This document shows, piece by piece, positions 24,780 through 34,640 of a stretch of 64,000 bases of DNA. The notes under the pieces are model-generated. The model worked only from the letters and a program-made list of their open reading frames with translations. It made no database searches and was not told the DNA's origin. Source of the DNA: Eudorina sp. 2006-703-Eu-15 (lineage: Eukaryota; Chlorophyta; Chlorophyceae; Chlamydomonadales; Volvocaceae); the NCBI GenBank assembly GCA_003117195.1, contig BDSI01000019.1:1116001-1180000 (forward strand), given 5' to 3'. A program made the position numbers and the translations under genes. How positions within the stretch are numbered: position 1 is the stretch's first letter; the number at the start of each line of letters is the position of its first letter.

Positions 24780-24784
24780 TTACA
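24780..24784 (-). terminator. Candidate TGTAA polyadenylation signal for the SAM/EF-hand gene
   Basis: TTACA on the plus strand is TGTAA on the minus strand, about 440 bases after the stop codon at 25225-25227. Spacing is typical; nothing else supports it. Confidence 0.35.
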
Positions 24785-25224
24785 CCCGCCGAGACCTGCG
24801 AGCCCACCGCAAGCCCGGGCACCCCCCGTACGTCCGTCCGCCTTCCTTCCTGGCTTCCATGTACCCCTGGGGTTGAGTTCCATAAGAGAGAGGATTGAGT
24901 TTGAAAACAGACAGAACAGACAGACAGACAGACAGACCGTGAGACGCTCAGGCAGGCGCACATGAGGAAGCGCAGACGCACACGCAGACGCACAACCTCG
25001 TGCTGCCGGGCCCCCGGACGTGTATCGACGGCGGGAGACACACGAGCTTCCACGAGCTTCCCGTTGTGTCCCTGCAATGCGCTGCGCCCCACAACATCAC
25101 AATCAGCTCTTACGAGTCTGTCAGCCCCATGGCCTGCCTGTCCGCCCGCCTGTTTGCCCGCCTGCCCGCCCGCTCGCCCGCGTGTTTGCCCGTGTGTCCG
25201 AGCCTCTCCCAACAACCTGGCTCC

Positions 25225-27279
25225 CTACAACCGGAACCAGTTGGCCAGGCTGCTGAAGAGTCCCTCCCCGCTTCCCCCGGGGGCCGCCAGCACAGCGGAC
25301 AGCGGCGCATCCCCAACCCCCCCGGTGGTGGTGGTGAAGCCGGTCGGCGGCGCTGCCCCGCCGCCGGCCGCCGAGCCTGCGCCAGCCGCCCGGTCCACCG
25401 GCAGGGCAGCGCCCGAAGACGCTTCGGAGCCACTGCTGGCGGCCGCCGCGCCCGAGGCGGAGACCGACCCGGAGGTGGGGTCAGCGGTCTCCTCGGGGAA
25501 CTGTACGCTCTCCGCCGCGATGAGGTCTGCAGAGGGAGGGTACAGGAAATTGATAGACATATTCAAACTGCAGGGAGGGGGGCAGGACAGCAGTCGCGAC
25601 GGTGAACGGTGGACGGTCCCGCGGTGATGACCGGCAAGCGCCGACGTCCAACCGCTCGTGACGGTCCAGGGGTTCAAGGCCCCTCGCCCCTTCGGGCCCC
25701 CCGCCCGGGCAAGGCCCACGCGCCGTCTCCGCGGCGTCCCCGGCTCCCGGGAGGGTCCCCTCCCCTCCGCTCCCCACCTGCCGCCTCCACCAGCGAGAAG
25801 CCCACCAGGAAGTCCTCAAAGCTGATGGCGCCGTTGTTGTTCACATCGAGGACCTGGAACGCGAGCTCCAGCTGAGAGACCTCGTCGGCGGACCTTCACA
25901 GGGCAGGGGCGGGGGAGCGGGGGCGGGGGCCGGTGGAGCGGGGACGGATGGGTGGGCATACAGGTGTGTATGGGCGAGACAGCGCGACTGCTTCTCGGGT
26001 CGGGCACCAGACTCACAGGCACCAGAGCACGCTTCCTCTGGAGCCACTCGGTTCCCCCGGGAAAGGTAGGTACTCCCGGCCAGTCCGTTTCGCCCACACG
26101 ATTCCCGTTTCGGCCTCCGTTCCCGGACCGCTATGATCCTCCTGCGCTGCGCAGGACCCCGTCCGGGCCGGCGGGCCGGGCCGGCTCGAAGTCTTATTAC
26201 TCGAACGAAACGGTCAACAACCGGAACCTGGATCACGCCACGGGAGCCGATCCTTCCGGCGCCAGGGGTGCCGCCGGTGGGCAGGCGGCCACGCGAGCTC
26301 GCCCCCTCAGCTCCGGCTTCCGACCGCACCTGCCGCGGCTGCGGTGGTGGTCCAGGAAGCTCTCCCGGGAGATGCTGCAGTGCGTGGGTCCGCCCGCCAG
26401 CCGCTGGAAGGCCCGCCAGGCCTCTGCGATGCGGAACACCTTGCGCTGCACGTTGCGGGGGAACTTGAAGCGGCTGCGGGTCGGAGAAGCGGGAGACGGA
26501 GCGGGAGGTGCGGGGCGTGCGGAGGAGCGGAGGGAACAAGTGACTATCAGTAAGGGGGGGCTGTGTGTGCGTTGGGGGAAGGGGAGGGAGACGGCAGCAT
26601 CTGGTCGGGGTGCAGCTGCGCTGCCGTGCGTGCGCAGGCGGTGCAGGACCGCTGCCGCCGAAAGACGACTGCACGCGCACTGCTGGGCCCTCCCTGGTGC
26701 CTGCCGCCACATCTACCTGTCCTCAAGGTCCTCGGGTTGCATGTGAAGGAGGTCCTGGCCGTTCACACCGTGCTCCCTGAAAGCCCGCATGCAGTACTCG
26801 GGCGCCTCCAAGAGGAACAGCAACCGCTGCACCTCCTGCAAAGATAGTAGCATGCAATATGCATTCTTAAGTAACAGGTAAAATTAACCTTGGGTATGAG
26901 GGAGTTGTGCCCAACAGCGCAAAAAGCGGAAGCGACAGGATATGCAAGACATCCGGGCAAACTTGTTTCCCAGTGATAACCTTACCATTACGTTCGCCAG
27001 TGGCAGAGGCTTCTCGCACGGCAACGAAGGCCTCGAAACCTGAACCGGGACAGCGGCCTTCCCTTTGCCCTCATCCTCACGCAGGCCCGTGGCTGCCGAA
27101 TGGACGGTCGTCAGCTGCTGCGCGAAAGCGTGTGTTGTTTTCCGACTGTATGAGACATACTGACGATGTACAGGAATTGTTCGGGATGGCGCACAACACG
27201 AACGACGGAGCAGGTTGTCGGGCAACCGCTGGAAAGCCTGCATCGTGCCAAAGTCACCAGAAGGAATGCAACACGTCAC
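25225..27279 (-). CDS. SAM-like domain plus EF-hand protein, possibly organelle-targeted
   Basis: Five exons on the minus strand, 26986-27279, 26717-26835, 26330-26473, 25778-25893 and 25225-25526, join in phase to give 324 residues. Residues 99-165 resemble a SAM domain: EVQRLLFLEAPEYCMRAFRE, HGVNGQDLLHMQPEDLED and NVQRKVFRIAEAW. A single EF-hand follows at 198-214, with loop DVNNNGAISFED; loop positions 1, 3, 5 and 9 are standard, but position 12 is Asp instead of Glu. The tail (from about 230) is Ala/Ser/Gly-rich and ends FSSLANWFRL. The first exon is Arg/Ser-rich with few acidic residues near its start, as in a mitochondrial or plastid presequence, but its start and donor are less certain than the other exons. 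Probably a calcium-responsive adaptor; I do not recognise a named family. Confidence 0.72.
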
Positions 27280-28117
27280 ACGTCCTAACGGCTCTGTGCC
27301 TGCTGTACTGAAAAAACGCAGACCGAGGAAGGACTAAACACTGCACGTCACGCGGCAACGTTTATCACAATCCCTTCAATACATGCCCACGGTCGCATAC
27401 TGTTGCTGGCAGTGTATTGAATGTGACCGTGGATGTGATGGTTTACCGCTGCGACTGATGAATATACGACGACCGTTACAGTTCCGTTACAGAGTTTGCA
27501 AGGCCTTTACCTGCGTTGCCGACATTTAATTTTGAAAAATTTTACACCACACGAAACGCTTTGGTTCTAATATTGCCCGCCGAAGGAAAGCAGGATCCCA
27601 GGCTCCCAAGGGTGAGCTAGATTCCTCTTTGTCCTACCCACCAATCCACAGCTTGATGATCTTGAACGTTTGTGCTCTTCATGAAGGAAAGGAACGCGTG
27701 CGATTGGTGTGACGGCGTGACCACTGCTCAGCCGTCGCTATTCGATCTAATATGGATTGGTTTGAAGCATATTATTGTATTACGCGCAATGTTATCAAGC
27801 CCCAATGCTGAGACTTCCGCCCACCACGACGGTCGGGTCAACAGTTTAGACATCCAAAGCACGGCCCGAAGGTAGTAATAGGCTCCCTATCTAAACTTAT
27901 GGTCCTTACGTGGAACATACAAGCGCCAGGCGTCACACGGCCAAGCAGCAAGGTACGGACGCTGCCGTCGAAATCGAGCAACACGTAACTTCCTGACTAG
28001 CGCTGGGTAATTTGGCACTAGCACATGCATGATCACTGCCGCAATTTGCGCGTGCATAAACGTCACAGTTTCACAGCCCGCTAACCTTCTGTCCGCTGTT
28101 AGGCCGCTTAACCAGCT
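27280..28117. promoter_or_regulatory. Divergent intergenic region between the SAM/EF-hand and SprT-like genes
   Basis: About 840 bases between two divergently read start codons, less GC-rich than the genes and with no ORF of note. It should hold both promoters and 5' UTRs. A set of interleaved inverted repeats at 27363-27440 is listed separately. Confidence 0.5.
27363..27440. repeat. Interleaved inverted repeats
   Basis: TTCAATAC (27375-27382) pairs with GTATTGAA (27414-27421), and CCACGGTC (27387-27394) pairs with GACCGTGG (27425-27432), in the order arm1, arm2, arm1', arm2'. An outer imperfect pair, ATCACAATCC with GGATGTGAT, encloses them. Confidence 0.5.
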
Positions 28118-31100
28118 GTGCAGTTCAAATGTCGCTTGGCGCGCTCCGTGGACAGAAAGCTTGCTTCCTGCCGGTGTGCCATGCTGGACAATGCCACGCA
28201 GGGCCAGTACGACTTTCGGTTGGACGAGCAGGACTGGGAGAAGGTACGGATGCAACGGACACGCACCCAGTTCCATCAGTTCCATCGCGACAAAGTTCTT
28301 TCACCGACCAGAGATCCGTCTGTGCGTCCGTCCGTCCGTGCGTCGGTTCGTCCACGACCCGTCGATCCGTGGGCGGCTCGTGCAGGTGTGCTGGGGCCGG
28401 GTGTCGAAGGCGACGGCGCGCTCCGCCGCCCACCAGCTGTCCCGCCGCGCCAAGTGGGCGGCCGTGCTGCGGCGGGCGACGTCCCTGGAGGGCGGCGGTT
28501 GGGAGGCCGACTTCAAGGCCGAGGACATGACGCCGCGGCGGCTGCAGGTGCGGAGGAGCGGCGGCCGTCCCCTCATGCTGACATGCAACATGCCTGGGGA
28601 CTGTCGGCGCGGGAACTTTCGAGCCCCTCTCCCGGCTCCGGAGGCCATGTGCTTTTACCCCAAACACCTACCGTACTGTGACAGCGTCACCCCCCTGGCT
28701 GCGGCAGCGCGGCCGCACCGCCACGCGCCCGCGCGCGGTCTCTATCTTTTCGTTTGCTCTGCAGGTACCGCACCCCGTAAGTATACTGCGTTATGCTGGG
28801 TGTGCCCGGGTTAGTTCTACGGGTTTATTTATTTTTCTCAATTTAACCCCCTGGCATGACGATGCGTGAGAGGCGAGGCGATGCTTGGGGTGCAGGTGGT
28901 GCTGATAGGGGGAGTGCGGGAGGGTTGCGAGGGAGGGCAGGCCAGCGGGCCTGCCTCGCGGACGTCCGGGCGGGTGGGCAGCCCCGCGGCGGCGGGGGGA
29001 TCCGGGGAAGGGGGCGATCGACCTGGCGATCTTCTTGGGCGGCGGCGGCGGTGGTGTTGGGTTTGGGTTTGGGTGGAGGTGGAGGTGGGGGCTGCGGCAA
29101 CAGTCCCTGGCCCGCCGCCACCCTCCCCGGGCGCTTCTGACGGGCGCGTGCGGTCCCATGTAACGGCCTCTTGCGGATGCCGGGCGGCAAAGCGTGATGC
29201 CGTGAATGCCGCATTGGTTCGCCCAGCGGTTTGGGGTTTCTTAACCCCCAGCGGTGCCCCTAGTCCTCCCCAACTCGCTTCACCATGCCTTGCCCCCTCG
29301 TCGCCCGGCCCTCACCCGTATGTGTCCCTCTCCCAAGGCCCTAGCTCGCGTGATCGACCTCGAGTTCTTCCAGGGCACCTTCCATCGCGAGATCAACAAG
29401 TAAGCACGGCAGGGGCGGATCTGCATCCCTTGTGGAACCTTGGTGCCGTTATCGTACTGCAAACCGCCTTCCCAGCCTGTGCCGGGCTTATCCGCCGCCT
29501 CTGCTTCTGACAGGCAGCTCGGCCGGCAAATATGGTACTGCGCCGGCGACATCCAAGAACTGTACGACGATGCCGTACCGCGTGGCGACGCGGTCATGGC
29601 GGCGGCTGCCGCGGCGGCGGCGGGTGCACGGCTCCATGCGGTGCCTCCTGTGGTGCCATCTCGCCGCTTCAGAACAGAGACGTCGTTCAGGTTGCGGCGG
29701 CCTTGGGCCACCGGCGATGCTACTGGCCAGGCATCCGATGCTGCTGCTGCTACTGCCACGAGTGGTGGGGTCCTGGAGGCTGTAGCAACCGGCTGGAGAC
29801 ATCTGGCCGCGCCCGGGAGGCCGATGCGACTGGCCATGCCGACGTGGAACGAGTCGCCCCGAGTCCGCCCGTGCTGCGGCAATGGCTTTGCCAGCTTCAG
29901 CAGCAGCGGGAGCAGCAGCAGCTGCCGCTGCGCGGCGGGCTCAGCCAGCATCCCCGCCGCTGCCTGCGGCGGCTTACCAAAGTCTTCTTGTGCGCCCGGG
30001 GTCAGCACCCTGTGGGCCGCCAGCGCGCCCGCCACGTGCAGGTCGCCTGTCGGCACAATGACTGGCAGTCCGGCCGTGTGCCCTGGCGCCAGTGGTCGTG
30101 ACGGCAGCAGACGTGGGGCCAGTGAACGTACCGGCGCATGCAACGGCGCCAGTGGCAAAGGCGGCGGCGGCGGCAACAGCAGTGGGGGGGGCGGGGGCGG
30201 CAGCAGCGGCGGCGGCGGCAGTAGCGCGGGGGCCACAGAGCTCCGCGCGGACCGAGGTCCCTTGCGAGGGTTTCGAAGCTGGTGGCGGCGGCGGCGGCAA
30301 GGCCTGGACCGCGCCGGAAGCAGAAGCGGCGGCAAGGAGGGGGGAGGCGGTGGTGGCGCCGGCTCGACGCTTGCGGCTGTGGAGGCGGCCGCCCCGAGTG
30401 CCACATACACACACAGCCTGGGACGCGTCACGTTTTGGCATCAGGTGGGGAGGGGACGGCTGGGCGGGCTGGCGGGTCCGAGGGGTATGATATGTCGGGC
30501 AGGACTCCGTACGGGGACTCCGTGAAGGGAACCCACACAGCCCGTCTACCCGTGCGTGGTGTGAGAAAGCCCCCCGCCGCGGCAGTCGGCACCTCCCTGG
30601 GAGTGTATGTGCCGCGGCCCTGCGTCGCTGCCGCGCCACTGCCCTCTCCCCCATCGCGGGACGGGTGGAGCGGTGGACGCGCCGTGCGGGTTGGGGCAGA
30701 GCAAACTTCACGGTGCCTGTCTGCCTTACAACGCTTACCGTTCGCTGCCCGCTCCTGCCGGCCTCACCCCGCCTCACCCCGCCCCGCCCGCCCTCTCTCT
30801 CTCCCCCTTGATCCGCTCTTCTTCTGCTCTCCGCCGTCATCCGGCATGCCAGGTGTGGGCCGCCCACTCGCCCTCCGTGGGCAACCCGATGCGGTTGGAC
30901 GGCGTGGTCTGCTCGTCCAAGTGGGTGGTTGGTCAGGTGGTTGGTCGGGCGGTTGGTTGGGGGCGTTTTGCTTGCCACAGAATCAGACGACTGACGGGGC
31001 GCAGAGGTCTCTCCCACTCGCGCCCTGGCCCCCACCTAGCTCCCCGGAGGGGCCCCCCTAGACCCTGTGTCAGGGCCGCTCATCACGGATCCCCGCCATG

Positions 31101-32228
31101 ATGACGTCATCACGGATCCCCGCCATGATGACGTCATCACGGATCCCCGCCATGATGACGTCAGCCAGCACCGACAACACTCTCTCGGGCGTGCGGTGCC
31201 CTGTGAGCAGGCTGCGCCGCACCGCCCAAGCTGACGTTGTCCCGTTCCTCCCATCAGCTGCGACCCGCCGGAGCCGCGCGTCCGCGCCGCGCCATCATCT
31301 GTCATCCACGGGCCCCAGTGCCGCTCCGCTCCGGGGGCCATCCCGGATGGTGGCGCCCGCCGCCCTTCCTCTGCAGCGCACGTGTCGCCGTGTTGGTGTG
31401 GGGGTGCAGTCGTGGCGGTGGAGGGTTGTGCGCAACTGCGCACCCCGTCAACCGCACTCCGAACATCACAGATGACCCGTGGGACAGTACCATGTAGGGT
31501 CGGGTCGGGGCGCTCCGACCACGGAGTATCGTGACCCGCTCGAACAAACTCAACAGCGCTGCACCGCCCCTCGCACCCCCACCCAGCACCGCATCCCGCC
31601 TAGCACCGCATCCCGCCATGCCGCACCCCCGCACCCGCGCCCAGGCTGTGCTGGCTGGCCCACACCCTCGGGCACGAGATGCTTCACGCGATGCTGTTCA
31701 ACATGTGCGACCAGTTCGCCCGCTACGCGCCCACCAACATGTCCTTCGAGGTGAGGGGGAGGAGGGTCGGGACGGGGTGGTTGGGGGAACACAGCGGCTG
31801 AGTCGGCTGCGGCGGGTGAGAAGCTGGGGGAAGCTGCGGGCAGCTCGGGGTGCGTGTGCGTGTGGGTATTGTAGCCATGATGAGGTAGGGCGGGGGGCCG
31901 GGCGGGCGGCTGGGTCAGGTGCGGCGCGTGAAGACCTCTACCGGCGCGCACCTGGCGCAGTCGCCACTGGGATACTGCTTGTCAACTGGGTCAGGTCTGG
32001 TCAACTGGTTCAAGGAAACTGTACTGGACTGCATTCCTCACTGTGACGTTCTGTTTATGTACTGCATTGTACTGCATTGTACTGCATTGTACTGCATTGT
32101 ACTGCATTGTACTGCAGGGTCACGGCTACAACTTCCTGGTGCTCAACTGGTACATCTTGGGCCACCGGGGGTCCACCTACAACCCGCGGGGCTGGCGGCC
32201 GCCCCCGCCGGTGCCCATCCGGTTGTGA
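28118..32228 (+). CDS. SprT/Spartan-like zinc metalloprotease
   Basis: Relative of Spartan (SPRTN), which cleaves proteins crosslinked to DNA. Exons 28118-28243, 28386-28547, 28765-28776 (a 12-nt microexon), 29338-29399, 29514-30444, 30853-30920, 31645-31750 and 32118-32228 join in phase to give 525 residues. The zinc site is WLAHTLGHEMLHAMLFNMC with His464, Glu465 and His468; the third ligand is His491 in EGHGYNFLVLNW, spaced as in SPRTN. ALARVIDLEFFQGTFHREIN resembles the start of the SprT domain. Between YCAGDI and the catalytic helix lies an insert of about 270 residues rich in Gly, Ala and Ser; part of it may be an unrecognised intron. The protein ends about 30 residues after the HG motif, so the long regulatory tail of animal SPRTN is absent. 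Family secure; the start codon, microexon and large exon are tentative. Confidence 0.8.
31081..31163. repeat. 27-bp tandem repeat, three copies, each with TGACGTCA
   Basis: Units start at 31081, 31108 and 31135, beginning CATCACGGATCCCCGCC. Each carries the palindrome TGACGTCA (31102, 31129, 31156). It lies in the intron between the 30853 and 31645 exons of the SprT-like gene. Confidence 0.85.
32059..32117 (+). repeat. 10-bp tandem repeat abutting the last SprT-like splice acceptor
   Basis: TACTGCATTG is repeated five times, then TACTGCAG, whose AG is the acceptor of the final exon at 32118. Confidence 0.85.
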
Positions 32229-32272
32229 AGCGGCTCCCGGCGGTGGCAGCGCAGCGCCCCCGGCGCCTGCCA

Positions 32273-32391
<119 letters not shown>

Positions 32392-32581
32392 ACCACTGCT
32401 GCTATAGTGCACACGCATACAGCGGACTTGGACATTGAATGACGACAGGGCTGCCGCGCCCGCAACCCGGTGATCTCACTCCTGACGGCATATGGCCAGA
32501 GAAAGGCCGCGTCACCAGCCGATCCGGTGCGCCGACCGTCCCCACACGTGCCCACCGACCGGCACCGGTCACCACGTATCT

Positions 32582-32606
32582 TGTAACGTTCATTCATTCA
32601 TTACCA
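32582..32606 (+). terminator. TGTAA followed by a GTTCATTCATTCATT-type tail
   Basis: TGTAACGTTCATTCATTCATT matches the extreme 3' end of LINE family B, but without the GGGGTCCGC core just upstream. It may be the polyadenylation site of the SprT-like gene about 350 bases after its stop, a tiny LINE remnant, or both. Confidence 0.4.
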
Positions 32607-34388
32607 TGTCACACGGGCAGCGGCCCTTCAGGAGGTCCGCGGCGCGGTGCAGCAATACCTATTCATCCATACATCGATGGCGTATGCCTCTCCGCGGGAT
32701 GTTGGCCTCGGGCGGACATGACGGTACGGTATTGTTCGCCTGGAGCTGTCCGTGGCCCCAATGCGCGCGCCGACTGCCGAGCGCCTTGCGGGCTGTCGGA
32801 AGGACACCGCAACGGAACCGCAGTGAGCAGTTAGGCGTCCCCCCACGGTGATTGACTGACTGGTGACGGGTGTTTGGGCCCCCGCTGTGGAGATGACGTG
32901 ACGGGCTTGGGGGTGGTGGGGGTGGGGGGGGTGGGGGGTGGGGGGGTGGGGGTGGTGGTGGTCGTCTAAAGAGAGACCTGGCGACGACGATGCCGTCGAG
33001 GTCCTGTTGGATAAGTAGTAAAGTACGTACCGGGTTTGTACGTGGACGTGTACGGGGTCGTGCTTCTAGGGCTGAATGGCGGCTACGGCTGGGCTGGCCT
33101 GGGGTTGTGTACCGTAACTTTGTGGACGCACACAGTCGGTTACCTTCCAACGGTATCCGACTGCCCGGCGGGTGCCCCGAAGAGGCCAAAGCAGCCGGGC
33201 CGTCGCGCGGGAGCCGATGGGCACAGCACAGCATGGGACAGCACAGCACAGCACAGCATAGCACAGCACGCCGTGCGCAGTCTCGCGCCACCCCCTCTCA
33301 CAAACAGCCGCGCGCGCGCGCGCGCTCTTCCCGCTCCGCCACGCCCTACGTCCGTTCCGCACCCCCCTTGTTAACCGCCATCCCGCCGCCATAATGCAAT
33401 GCACTACTGTACACGTGTTTCACGTGTTTCACGTGGGTGGCTCACAGATTCATCAGGTACGGAGTCCTAAGGCTGCGCGCTCCCCGGCCGCTCGTGACCG
33501 GCGTCGTGTCCCGCGTCCACCACACGTCCGCACCCAAGGGGCACAGGGCATAACAGCTTGCTGGCGACCTGCCGTTCCGGGGGCACCTTCCTGCCGCCGC
33601 ACCCCCCACCCATTCGATCCTACCCCTACCCCTACCCCTACCCCAGGTGTGAAGGACAGACACACCGCTGCAGCCGGGTCCCGCCTCCAGCGATCCAACC
33701 GAGGTCCGCAGATACGGTACGGCAACCTGACGCACGCCACCTCCTACCTGGCCAACGGCTTCCACCGCCGCGACTCCCATGCTGCCTTCCCCTTGCTGCT
33801 AACCAGCATCCGGCCCTCTCCTCTTCCTGTATGGGAGCCGCGGGGCGCCAGTCCCCCGCAGCCACACCCGCACGCTGAACGCCCCCCACGCCCCGCACGC
33901 CCCGCCCCGCACTGAGAGGAGGCCTGCGAGCCCCTCCCTGTTGCTGCAACCCGCCCCCGGCGCGCGCGCCCTCCCCCGCTCTCCCACTCGTGCCCGCAGC
34001 AACCAGCAGCAATGAAATCAATCACAGTCGGGCTCAGGAAAGGAGGCCGGATGGAGACACAGAAGGATGACCCAGGCAGCGGGCCGTCAGGTGTTTCCGC
34101 ACTTTCCGCATTTCCGCGCGCGCGGGGTGGATCCACGTGTCGCCCCCGGCCGCGTGTGCAACGACCAAACCCCCCATGCGCCATATGCACCCATGCAGGG
34201 CCAACCCCCCAACATCGTAGAAGCGCACAGGCTGCGGAGCCCTTTATGGCGCCCATCCCGGCCCCGCCACTCCCCAGCAGCGCGCCGCCATCCTCACGGG
34301 GGAGCCCTTTCCCTGGAGGCTGGAGCTCTCCCTGGACAACAGGGCCGCCTCCTCCACCGTCGTACATGCTGGGGCTTGCGTGTACGGC

Positions 34389-34579
34389 CTACTTGGCCCC
34401 ACAGCAGACGCCGTTGGCGGAGTTGGCGGAGTGGTTGTCCACGGATGCGGCGTTCTGATCGTACGGCAGGTCCAGGCAGGGGTTCCGGGTGAAGAAGCCC
34501 GCGGGCTTGAGGGTGAAGCCACACACCTGCGGGACCGGACCAAGCGCGTGTGTTTAGCAAAGAAACCCGCCGCGCGCGC

Positions 34580-34640
<61 letters not shown>

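Noticed and set aside
24737..24828. Plus-strand exon reading MSSTTPYPALTDADFTPAE
   Set aside because: Short frame in the probable 3' UTR of the opposite-strand gene; no partner exon found.
29280..30431. 383-codon minus-strand ORF over the SprT-like gene
   Set aside because: Opposite strand of the low-complexity exon; no domain, whereas the plus strand joins into a conserved protease.
30925..31644. Additional SprT-like exon between 30920 and 31645
   Set aside because: Using the donor after 30920 (TCCAA then GTGGGT) restores phase and gives CSSK-LCWLAHTLGHE without any extra exon.
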